From Neptunomonas phycophila (lineage in GTDB: Bacteria; Pseudomonadota; Gammaproteobacteria; Pseudomonadales; Balneatricaceae): a stretch of 64,000 nucleotides of DNA. The notes beneath the pieces are model-generated. The model was not told where the DNA came from and searched no databases. It saw only the letters and a program-made list of their open reading frames with translations. The position numbers were made by a program, and so were the translations under genes. Location: assembly GCF_001922575.1 (NCBI RefSeq), contig NZ_MRCI01000002.1, positions 124,001 to 188,000 on the forward strand, in the 5' to 3' direction. Positions 56,955-64,000 of this stretch are shown piece after piece. How positions within the stretch are numbered: position 1 is the stretch's first letter; every line of letters begins with the position of its first letter.

Positions 56955-57785
56955 TTAAGGCGTATGTTTAACCGTCTTGTTGTGTGTCTGGTCGTTTTGA
57001 GTGGACACTACATCGGCGGCGGGTACTGGAATACTATCGTTAGCTGTATTGGTAGTGTCCGCGGTATTGGTGGAGGTGTTATCCTCAACAGGCGGCGCCA
57101 TTTTAGCGTTAAAAGCGTTTAGTCGTTCGGTTTGCGCTTGTTGACGTTTAACTCGTGCGGCTTCTTTTTCGGCTATGTTTTGTTGTGCCACCCACACTTT
57201 ATTTGCGTCTTTATCCATTTGCTCAATGCAGCTAACACACTGCACGGTATAAACCGCCGCATTATGCTGGTAATAGCCTTGTCCGGCTTTATCCACTCGC
57301 CAACTGACAAGTTCAGTACCGTTTAGCATCATAGTACCTGCTGCATAGCAGTTAGAGGCTTGATGGTTGATTGAATAAGTGTACGCTTGTTGCGCACTCG
57401 TTGGCTTAAGAGAGGATGTTTCGGTTGTAGGTGTCTCGGCATTAACTGTTTGGTGAGAGGATGTTGCAGTGACAATCATAGCCGGCGTGCTAGCACGCTT
57501 GGCTGGTCGGTTAAAAAAGTGCTCGATATCTGCAGAAGACACTAAAAAATCAGGACACTGCTCGGGCGTTTCAGTGGTAGTAAGTAACCCTGAATAGGCA
57601 CCGTTTAAGCTGATGTTGACCGCTGAAATAGTGGGTTGAGCCACAGCTGGCGAGCTTGGCGTAGCTTGTTGATTAGATGGCTTAACTTGGCATCCGCTGA
57701 TTAAAAAACTGCTGCTAATTGCAGTACAAATAAGTAACTGAGAAGCTTTAATAGAGGGTGCTTTCCCTAACCGTGCGTAACGCAT
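56955..57785 (-). CDS. Putative lipoprotein, unknown function
   Basis: A 276-residue protein with a lipoprotein signal ending in LISGC near residue 32. The mature part is low-complexity at both ends (Thr/Ser/Pro/Gln-rich at 35-60, Asn/Thr/Asp-rich from about 230). Between them is a conserved-looking core with four to five cysteines (EQCPDFL, SNCYAAGTMMLNGTELVSWRVD, YTVQCVSCIEQMDKDANKVWVAQQNIAEKEAARVKRQQAQTER), including a CVSC pair before a charged helix. I do not recognise a family. It is convergent with the VOC gene, 17 bases away. Confidence 0.6.
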   Translation of the reverse strand: MRYARLGKAPSIKASQLLICTAISSSFLISGCQVKPSNQQATPSSPAVAQPTISAVNISLNGAYSGLLTTTETPEQCPDFLVSSADIEHFFNRPAKRASTPAMIVTATSSHQTVNAETPTTETSSLKPTSAQQAYTYSINHQASNCYAAGTMMLNGTELVSWRVDKAGQGYYQHNAAVYTVQCVSCIEQMDKDANKVWVAQQNIAEKEAARVKRQQAQTERLNAFNAKMAPPVEDNTSTNTADTTNTANDSIPVPAADVVSTQNDQTHNKTVKHTP

Positions 57786-57932
57786 TTAGATACCTTGTCA
57801 CTTCCTGTGACGGCTGTGTGTAAATCGAGAGCAAAAGGTAGCGAATAACGCTACTGAAATCAATTAAAGAACACGAGTGTCGCTTAAAAGATTCGGTTTT
57901 ATTCTATTTATGGGTCCACTCTCGTCGAATCT

Positions 57933-58967
57933 TCATTTAAACAGTGACTCTATTACAGAACGCGTACTTTCTTCTTTACAGTGCTGAGCATTTTCACCAC
58001 TCCAAAGCGGTGAAAAGTCGCCTGAATCTTGTTTTTCGGCCGCTGTTCGTAAAGGGGCAAGAGCAGGCGTTGCGCTAGGAAAAGCCGGTGCGTTTTCGTT
58101 GAAAGGCCCCAATTCTTTGATGATTCGATTGACGATACCACGCGCTGGTCGACCAGAGAATAGGTTGGTCAATTGCGTGTGTTGGGCCTGCTTACTCATT
58201 AACGTGCGTCTATGGATTGCGCTGGTGGTTGCCTCATGTGATGTCAAAAAGCGAGTGCCTATCTGTACGCCGCTCGCGCCTAATTGTAGAGCGGCTTGCA
58301 CACCGCGTTTATCCGCAATTCCGCCAGCGGCGATTACGGGAATATCAACCGCATCGACAATTTGCGGTAGTAAAGCAAACAAGCCCATTTGGTCATCAAG
58401 AGAGTCATTAAGAAAATGCCCGCGATGACCGCCAGCTTCTAGACCTTGAGCAATAATAACATCAGCTCCATTAGCGGCTAACCATGTCGCTTCGGCAACC
58501 GTCGTAGCCGATGACAAAATCAGACTCCCCCAGCTTTTTATGCGTTTAACGAGTGCTTGGTCGGGTAAGCCAAAGTGAAAGCTCAGCACAGGCGGTCGGT
58601 ATGGCTCAATCGCATCGGCCATGGTGTTACTAAAAGGTGTACGTCCGCCGCCCTGAGGTGGCTCAGCGCTGAGGCCAAACTCTTCATAATAAGGTTTTAA
58701 GCACGCTAGCCATCGCGCTTGTGCTGCTTCATTGGGGGCCGGTGGTGTATGGCAAAAAAAGTTGAGGTTATAGGGCTGCTCTGTTTTGGATTGGATGTTT
58801 TCAATCGCCTGCACCACTTGTTCAACCGATAACATGGCGCAGGGTAGCGAGCCTAAAGCGCCTGCTTTGCATGCAGCCATTGTTAACTGTTCATTTTGTA
58901 CGCCTGCCATTGGCGCCTGAATGAGTGGATATTTTAAGGCGAGTAGGGTGTCAATGCGAGCAGCCAT
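57933..58967 (-). CDS. Nitronate monooxygenase-family flavoprotein
   Basis: Using the ATG at 58967, with AAAGG about 8 bases upstream, gives 344 residues; an in-frame TTG at 58988 is less likely. Typical of the family: LKYPLIQAPMAGVQNEQLTMAACKAGALGSLPCAM, LSFHFGLPDQALVKRIKSWG, VIIAQGLEAGGHRGHF (FMN phosphate site) and VIAAGGIADKRGVQAALQLGASGVQIGTRFL. This one is closer to true nitronate monooxygenases than the copy at 28936. It detoxifies alkyl nitronates such as propionate-3-nitronate. It is monocistronic. Confidence 0.9.
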   Translation of the reverse strand: MAARIDTLLALKYPLIQAPMAGVQNEQLTMAACKAGALGSLPCAMLSVEQVVQAIENIQSKTEQPYNLNFFCHTPPAPNEAAQARWLACLKPYYEEFGLSAEPPQGGGRTPFSNTMADAIEPYRPPVLSFHFGLPDQALVKRIKSWGSLILSSATTVAEATWLAANGADVIIAQGLEAGGHRGHFLNDSLDDQMGLFALLPQIVDAVDIPVIAAGGIADKRGVQAALQLGASGVQIGTRFLTSHEATTSAIHRRTLMSKQAQHTQLTNLFSGRPARGIVNRIIKELGPFNENAPAFPSATPALAPLRTAAEKQDSGDFSPLWSGENAQHCKEESTRSVIESLFK

Positions 58968-59162
58968 GAGTGTTAGCCTTTTGAGCAAGTCTGTTTAATA
59001 GTTTAGAAGCTATCCTAACCTTCACACGGGGTTTGGCTATGGTGCTTTGGACTAAGATTTTTCCGATCTTTCTGGAGGACGAATAGTTTCGATGAGTAGC
59101 ATTTAATGTGGCGGGTGGCCATTACTCTATGAATAACAATTTTAAATTTGTAGTGTTATAAA

Positions 59163-59199
59163 ACCCAAAAAATTACCCGCTACCTAATCAGATAGCGGG
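59163..59199 (-). terminator. Terminator after acnA
   Basis: CCCGCTA and TAGCGGG pair around a 10-base loop and, read on the minus strand, are followed by an AT-rich tract with six T. It lies about 50 bases past the acnA stop. Confidence 0.75.
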
Positions 59200-59250
59200 C
59201 ATCGCGTATACGCAAAATCACAATTCACGAGTTTTCACTCGTCCTCGTCC

Positions 59251-61998
59251 TTAAGACTTCATCAAACTTCGCAGCACGTAGTGCAGGATGCCGTCGTGGC
59301 GGAAGTAATCCAGCTCGTTCGCCGTGTCGATCCGCGATTTTGCTGAAACTTGTGCAACGGCACCGTCGGGATATGTAATTGAGACATCTAACATGCCGCC
59401 GGGTTTCATGTAGGCAACACCGGTGATGCTTATTTTTTCTTCGCCGGTTAAATTGAGGGTGTTTCTATCTTCTCCTTCAACAAACTGCAGCGGTAATACC
59501 CCCATGCCGATAAGGTTTGAACGGTGGATACGCTCGAACGACTCAGCAATCACAGCTTTGACTCCCAGTAACCGAGTACCTTTAGCTGCCCAATCTCGTG
59601 ATGAGCCTGTACCGTATTCCTTACCAGCCACTACAACGAGTGGCGTGTTGGTTTCAGCGTACTTCATGGCCGCATCGTAAATTGCCATTTGTTCGCCACT
59701 TGGAATGTAACGGGTGTAACCACCTTCTACGTTTTCTAGCATTTCGTTACGAATGCGCACGTTAGCAAAGGTGCCGCGCATCATCACTTCGTGGTTACCA
59801 CGGCGTGAGCCGTAGGAGTTGAAGTCTTCAGGTTTTATGCCTTTAGCTTGCAGGTATTTACCGGCTGGGCTGTCGGCTTTTATGTTCCCCGCCGGCGATA
59901 TGTGGTCGGTGGTCACTGAGTCGCTAAACTTAGCGAGCATGTGAGCGTCCTTAATATCTTGTAAGGGAGCGGGTTCGCTTTCCATACCTTCGAAAAAAGG
60001 TGGGTGCTGGATATAGGTGGAATCTTTCGACCAGGCGTAAGTGTTACTTTGTGGTACTTGGATAGACTGCCAATGCGCATCGCCATCAAAAACTGCGGCG
60101 TATTCTTTACGGTACATTTCCGTTTTGACTTGCTCGACTGCATCGGCAATTTCTTTTTGGCTCGGCCAAATATCTTTTAAGAATACGGGATTACCTGCTT
60201 TATCGGTCCCGAGTGAATCGGTGGTGATATCGGTTAGTAGGGAGCCTGCTAGGGCATAGGCGACAACTAAGGGCGGTGAAGCTAACCAGTTGGTTTTGAT
60301 AAGCGGATGGATACGGCCTTCAAAGTTACGGTTACCCGATAGTACGGCACCTACCGTTAGATCATTATTGCGAATTGCTGTATTGATTGGATCAGGTAAG
60401 GGGCCTGAGTTACCGATACAGGTAGTACAACCGTAGCCAACCAAGTTAAAGCCTAATTCGTTGAGGTAATTCTGTGTGCCGCTAGCATCGAGGTAGTCGG
60501 TGACGACTTTAGAGCCAGGAGCGAGTGATGTTTTAACCCATGGTTTAGACATTAAGCCTTTTTCGCGGGCTTTCTTCGCTAATAAACCCGCGGCTAGCAT
60601 CACACTTGGGTTAGATGTGTTAGTACATGAGGTGATAGCGGCGATAACGACCGCACCATGGTTGAGTGGAAAACGTTCACCTTTGTAATCAACATCGAGT
60701 GTTTGAGTACTGTCGTGATGGCTATTTTCTGCTCCCACGGCTGTATCACCACCCTCGGATAACCATTTGCCTTCTTCGACTAAGCTAATGTTCGGTAGAC
60801 TATCACTTAATAGCTTTTCAAAATTGGTCTTCATGTCGCGCAATGCAACGCGGTCTTGAGGGCGCTTGGGGCCTGCAAGGCTGGATTCGACTTCGCTCAT
60901 ATCTAAGTGCAGCGAGTCGGTGAAAATAGGCTCGTGTCCCGGTTCGCGCCATAGCCCTTGTGCTTTGCTATAGGCTTCAACCAGTGCCACTTGGTCATCA
61001 TCGCGGCCTGTTAAGCGAAGGTAATTTAGCGTCTCTTCATCGACGGGGAAGAATCCGCAGGTTGCGCCATACTCAGGAGCCATGTTGGCGATAGTTGCTC
61101 GGTCAGCTAAAGGCAGATCTTTTAAGCCGTCACCGTAAAATTCGACAAACTTACCTACCACACCTAACTTACGTAGCATTTGTACTACGGTAAGAACCAG
61201 GTCGGTAGCGGTAATCCCTTCTTTTAGTTTTCCCGTTAATTTAAAGCCAACAACTTCAGGGATTAGCATGGATACAGGCTGACCAAGCATGGCTGCTTCC
61301 GCTTCGATACCGCCAACCCCCCAGCCTAACACGCCTAGTCCGTTGATCATGGTAGTGTGTGAGTCAGTGCCCACTAATGTATCTGGAAAGGCGTAAGTCT
61401 GGCCATTGGATGCTTGTGTAAAGACGGTTTTGCCTAAGTACTCAAGGTTTACTTGGTGACATATACCGGTGCCGGGCGGGACCACGCGGAAGTTATTGAA
61501 GGCTTTCTGAGTCCAGCGTAAAAACTCGTAGCGTTCTTGGTTGCGCTCCATCTCTATCGCGACATTATCTTTAAAGGCGCTGTCGTCGCCAAAATGATCG
61601 ACCATTACTGAGTGGTCGATCACCAAATCAACCGGCGATAGCGGGTTTATCTTGTTCGGGTCACCACCCAATTTGGCAATGGCATCGCGCATTGATGCCA
61701 AGTCAACGGCACCGGGAACGCCGGTAAAATCTTGCATTAATACACGAGCTGGCCGATAGCCGATCTCTCGATCGGAGCGAGCGTCTTTTTGCCAATCGAC
61801 AAGGGCTTGAATATCCGCGTCAGTGGCGGTCTCACCATCTTGAAAACGCAGTTGGTTCTCTAAAAGAATTTTAAGCGTGTTTGGTAGCTTGTCGATGTTA
61901 CCGAATTGCTCTGCGGCTTTGCTGAGGCTGTAGTAATGAAAGGTCTGCCCATTGACCGCTAATGTGGATTGTAGCGCGTCGTTTTTGTTGAAAATCAC
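59251..61998 (-). CDS. acnA: Aconitate hydratase A
   Basis: A 915-residue TCA-cycle enzyme that isomerises citrate to isocitrate with a [4Fe-4S] cluster. The cluster cysteines are in TSCTNTSNPSVMLAAGLLAKKA and in GYGCTTCIGNSGPL. The substrate-binding AGKEYGTGSSRDWAAKG and the swivelling C-terminal domain are complete. The length matches AcnA/IRP1 (about 890-915), not AcnB. It stands alone and is followed by a terminator. The region upstream (61999-62155) holds its promoter. Confidence 0.95.
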   Translation of the reverse strand: MIFNKNDALQSTLAVNGQTFHYYSLSKAAEQFGNIDKLPNTLKILLENQLRFQDGETATDADIQALVDWQKDARSDREIGYRPARVLMQDFTGVPGAVDLASMRDAIAKLGGDPNKINPLSPVDLVIDHSVMVDHFGDDSAFKDNVAIEMERNQERYEFLRWTQKAFNNFRVVPPGTGICHQVNLEYLGKTVFTQASNGQTYAFPDTLVGTDSHTTMINGLGVLGWGVGGIEAEAAMLGQPVSMLIPEVVGFKLTGKLKEGITATDLVLTVVQMLRKLGVVGKFVEFYGDGLKDLPLADRATIANMAPEYGATCGFFPVDEETLNYLRLTGRDDDQVALVEAYSKAQGLWREPGHEPIFTDSLHLDMSEVESSLAGPKRPQDRVALRDMKTNFEKLLSDSLPNISLVEEGKWLSEGGDTAVGAENSHHDSTQTLDVDYKGERFPLNHGAVVIAAITSCTNTSNPSVMLAAGLLAKKAREKGLMSKPWVKTSLAPGSKVVTDYLDASGTQNYLNELGFNLVGYGCTTCIGNSGPLPDPINTAIRNNDLTVGAVLSGNRNFEGRIHPLIKTNWLASPPLVVAYALAGSLLTDITTDSLGTDKAGNPVFLKDIWPSQKEIADAVEQVKTEMYRKEYAAVFDGDAHWQSIQVPQSNTYAWSKDSTYIQHPPFFEGMESEPAPLQDIKDAHMLAKFSDSVTTDHISPAGNIKADSPAGKYLQAKGIKPEDFNSYGSRRGNHEVMMRGTFANVRIRNEMLENVEGGYTRYIPSGEQMAIYDAAMKYAETNTPLVVVAGKEYGTGSSRDWAAKGTRLLGVKAVIAESFERIHRSNLIGMGVLPLQFVEGEDRNTLNLTGEEKISITGVAYMKPGGMLDVSITYPDGAVAQVSAKSRIDTANELDYFRHDGILHYVLRSLMKS

Positions 61999-62155
61999 GG
62001 TGCTTCTCCTTTGCTCGCGGAAGTTTGTGTGAGCGAGGAGGTGTCAATTTGCGGGAAAGACTCCTGCTCCACAAACATGTTGTAGTAAAGGTATAGACAT
62101 AAACTGAAATGATAATTCCATAATCTTTGATGAAATTTAATCAACTAAGTGTTGC

Positions 62156-62788
62156 TTAGGCTAAGTACCGGAAGGGCCTGTGATTCATTGCAATAATTAA
62201 ATTGAGCAAAAATGCGCCTAAAATAGAAGCTAGCAAGATAGGGATTGAAACAATAAAGAAAGAGGCAATGATGATGCTGCAATCTACACACATTTGAAAA
62301 GTACCAGCGCGAATGCCTTTGTGCTCTTGTAGGTAAAGCGCCAATATATTGAGCCCGCCCAAACTGGCTTTATGTCTAAAGAGTACCAGCATCCCCAAGC
62401 CCATCAGCATGCCGCCGATCACCGTCGCGTAAAAGGGATTAAGCGGTTCTAAATGGATAAAGTACGGATGTATCTCAGCAAAAACAGATACTAAGGCCAC
62501 CGCTAAAAATGTTTTTAGCGTGAATGCCCAGCCCATTTGCTTAATAGATAGATAATAAAAAGGTAGGTTTAGTGTAAAAAACCATACACCAAAGGGGATA
62601 TCGCTGATGTATAGCATTAAGAAACCAATCCCCGCTGTCCCCCCAGTAATCGCACCAGCATGTCTGAGTAGCATAATACCAAATGACACCACCAGAGTGC
62701 CCGTGACTATAGCCAATAAATCTTCAATCAGGGAGTGAGGCGTTTTATTTTGCTCGTTTGAAATGGTTGAGTTGTTAACACTGGACAT
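62156..62788 (-). CDS. YitT family membrane protein
   Basis: A 210-residue inner-membrane protein with five to six hydrophobic helices. The GGTAGIGFLMLY, NLPFYYLSIKQMGWAFTLKTF and FRHKASLGGLNILALYLQE motifs are the DUF161/YitT signature. It lacks the C-terminal soluble DUF2179 domain of the long B. subtilis forms and is the short proteobacterial type. The function is not established. An inverted repeat lies about 45 bases upstream of the start. Confidence 0.85.
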   Translation of the reverse strand: MSSVNNSTISNEQNKTPHSLIEDLLAIVTGTLVVSFGIMLLRHAGAITGGTAGIGFLMLYISDIPFGVWFFTLNLPFYYLSIKQMGWAFTLKTFLAVALVSVFAEIHPYFIHLEPLNPFYATVIGGMLMGLGMLVLFRHKASLGGLNILALYLQEHKGIRAGTFQMCVDCSIIIASFFIVSIPILLASILGAFLLNLIIAMNHRPFRYLA

Positions 62789-62833
62789 TGGACCTTCCCA
62801 TCACGTTTTACAGTGCGATTAACATAGCACTGA

Positions 62834-62855
62834 TTGTGTAATTTTGGTTACACAA
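62834..62855. promoter_or_regulatory. Operator-like palindrome upstream of the YitT gene
   Basis: TTGTGTAA and TTACACAA are separated by six bases. The repeat is 46 bases from the YitT start codon. It resembles the spacing of a TyrR-type box but has only five of the six arm bases, so no regulator is claimed. Confidence 0.45.
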
Positions 62856-62912
62856 AAAGAAAAGAAAGAGCTATCCGCGCAAGTACTCATTCTGGCGTTA
62901 TTCATCGCTGTT

Positions 62913-63236
62913 TTAAGATGACTGTACTAAACGAACTAATAAAAAGATGAACATACCGGTCACTATGGTAATTAGAAGGTTGCGGCTGATGAGTGAAGTC
63001 AGAGCCGCTACCACGGCTGCAATTAACCATGCATTGTCCCAATCTAGCCAGACTTCGCCTTTAGGCATAACGACAGCAGGGATAATGATAGCGGTTAGCA
63101 CCACAGGAGGAACATAGCCTAGCGCTTGGCTCAGCCACGATGGGAATTGTATGCGGTCTGCCATAGCAAAGAGAACAAAGCGAGTGCTAAAAGTCGCGAT
63201 AAACATGCCTATGATTAAAAACAGTTCATTCGTCAC
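62913..63236 (-). CDS. azlD: AzlD, branched-chain amino acid exporter subunit
   Basis: A 107-residue membrane protein with four hydrophobic helices and the AzlD pattern FATFSTRFVLFAMADRIQFPSWLSQALGYVPPVVLTAIIIPAVVMP. It works with AzlC in export of branched-chain amino acids. It overlaps the azlC end by 11 bases, so the two are translationally coupled. Confidence 0.9.
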   Translation of the reverse strand: MTNELFLIIGMFIATFSTRFVLFAMADRIQFPSWLSQALGYVPPVVLTAIIIPAVVMPKGEVWLDWDNAWLIAAVVAALTSLISRNLLITIVTGMFIFLLVRLVQSS

Positions 63237-63978
63237 TGTCGACTCCTGTATTTTTCTTCACATGGCGGTTGAGTAGCAATTGCAGTGATATGCCGACACA
63301 GACGCCCATAAAGGCAGCAACCATTAAACCGAGTTTATGGGGCATGTTATAGGTAGCGATGGCAATGAGTCCGGCAACGATAACCGCCGCCCACATGGGG
63401 CGAGTTTTAAGATAGGGCATAACCATGCCTATAAACGTCACTGACATGGCAAAGTCCAAACCCCATTGCGTCATATTAGGGAATAACTCCCCTAGGGTGA
63501 TACCGATAGCCGTACAGAGTACCCAGTTACTGTACATAGCGAGAAAAGAGCCAAGATAATACCAGTGTGCGTACTCGGTATTGGTGCTGTTTAGGTAGCG
63601 ATTACTAACAGCCGCAAAAGTCTCGTCGGTTAAACCAAAGGCCATGACAGCTCGCCAACGTAATGATAAGTGGCGTACTTTGGGAACCATGTTAGCGGCA
63701 TAAAGCATGTGTCGTAAGTTGACGATAAAGGTCGTGACAATAATGACAGGGATAGCAGCCCCAGCAGATAACATGCCTAGCGCAATGAACTGGCTTGCAC
63801 CAGCATAGACGATGAACGACATAGCTAAGGCACCCAATGCAGAAAGGCCACTAGGTTCGGCTAAAGTCCCAAAGATGATACCAAAAGGAATGGCACCGAT
63901 AATTAAGGGAATGGTTGCTTTGGCTCCAGAAAGGCATTCTCTGGACGGTGTTGTGGTAACCGATTGTTGAGTGTTCAT
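63226..63978 (-). CDS. azlC: AzlC, branched-chain amino acid exporter subunit
   Basis: A 250-residue membrane protein with about seven helices. GAKATIPLIIGAIPFGIIFGTLAEPSGLS, the IVYAGASQFIALGMLSAGA helix and IVTTFIVNLRHMLYAAN are family signatures. The start codon is 22 bases from the window edge, so the promoter is not visible. The window also encodes a Liv-type importer, so uptake and export of branched-chain amino acids are both encoded here. Confidence 0.9.
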   Translation of the reverse strand: MNTQQSVTTTPSRECLSGAKATIPLIIGAIPFGIIFGTLAEPSGLSALGALAMSFIVYAGASQFIALGMLSAGAAIPVIIVTTFIVNLRHMLYAANMVPKVRHLSLRWRAVMAFGLTDETFAAVSNRYLNSTNTEYAHWYYLGSFLAMYSNWVLCTAIGITLGELFPNMTQWGLDFAMSVTFIGMVMPYLKTRPMWAAVIVAGLIAIATYNMPHKLGLMVAAFMGVCVGISLQLLLNRHVKKNTGVDSDE

Positions 63979-64000
63979 GTGGATTAGTCGAGGACCTCAA

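Overview
The window reads as chromosome of a heterotrophic, probably marine gammaproteobacterium, perhaps Oceanospirillales or a related order. The reasons are the fadBA pair, a PilU-type retraction ATPase, a CPXCG cysteine-rich protein, DUF3565 and DUF2889 proteins, a cyanide-insensitive-type bd oxidase with a DUF2474 subunit, and a moderate GC content. I cannot name the genus. There is no rRNA, tRNA or CRISPR array that I can see. Most genes are ordinary chromosomal metabolism; one stretch (51.8-56.3 kb) is clearly accessory.

Layout. 0-5.4 kb: the end of an unknown protein, an FdhF/YdeP-type molybdopterin oxidoreductase with FdhD and a LysR regulator, a CPXCG protein and a SMI1/KNR4 protein. 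5.5-7.6 kb: PilU and a DHH phosphoesterase. 7.8-12.7 kb: a complete branched-chain amino acid ABC importer (livK-livHMGF). 13.1-17.7 kb: a YCF48-like protein, an RND/MMPL transporter, a tandem universal stress protein and a 33-residue lipoprotein. 17.7-20.7 kb: glycosyltransferase, YkvA, DUF3565, a truncated Asp/Glu racemase and a nitroreductase. 20.9-23.8 kb: a three-gene operon of a small GTPase fused to a roadblock domain, a second roadblock-like protein, and a Cache-HAMP membrane sensor without an output domain. 24.1-30.7 kb: a fatty-acid oxidation run (acyl-CoA dehydrogenase, SCP2, FadD, DUF2889, nitronate monooxygenase-like, enoyl-CoA hydratase). 30.8-38.1 kb: glycerate 2-kinase, glutaminase, EtfBA, CioAB and DUF2474. 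38.2-47.6 kb: a GGDEF-EAL sensor, a BenE transporter divergent from an XRE-cupin regulator and PxpA with twin 16-bp operators between them, a PEP-CTERM-like surface protein, and an AraC/alcohol dehydrogenase pair. 48.1-51.4 kb: fadBA.

The standout is 51865-56323, between the fadA terminator and a VOC-family gene. It is an array of five integron gene cassettes, all on the + strand, each closed by an attC site. For every cassette the left R box of its own attC is the exact reverse complement, over 8-9 bases, of the first bases of that same cassette. This is what a circular cassette intermediate requires, and it fixes all five boundaries to the base. No integrase is in the window, so locally this is an integrase-less cluster. 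The first four cassettes carry small proteins of unknown role (coiled-coil-like, ParB/Srx-like, zinc ribbon, membrane-anchored). The fifth carries a whole type II restriction-modification system: a cytosine-5 methyltransferase split into overlapping alpha and beta chains, as in M.AquI, plus an AvaI/BsoBI-type endonuclease.

56.5-64 kb: a VOC protein, a lipoprotein, a second nitronate monooxygenase, aconitase AcnA, a YitT membrane protein and the AzlCD branched-chain amino acid exporter. The window therefore holds both an importer (Liv) and an exporter (AzlCD) for branched-chain amino acids. It also holds a near-complete set for fatty-acid activation and beta-oxidation with its electron carrier (Etf).
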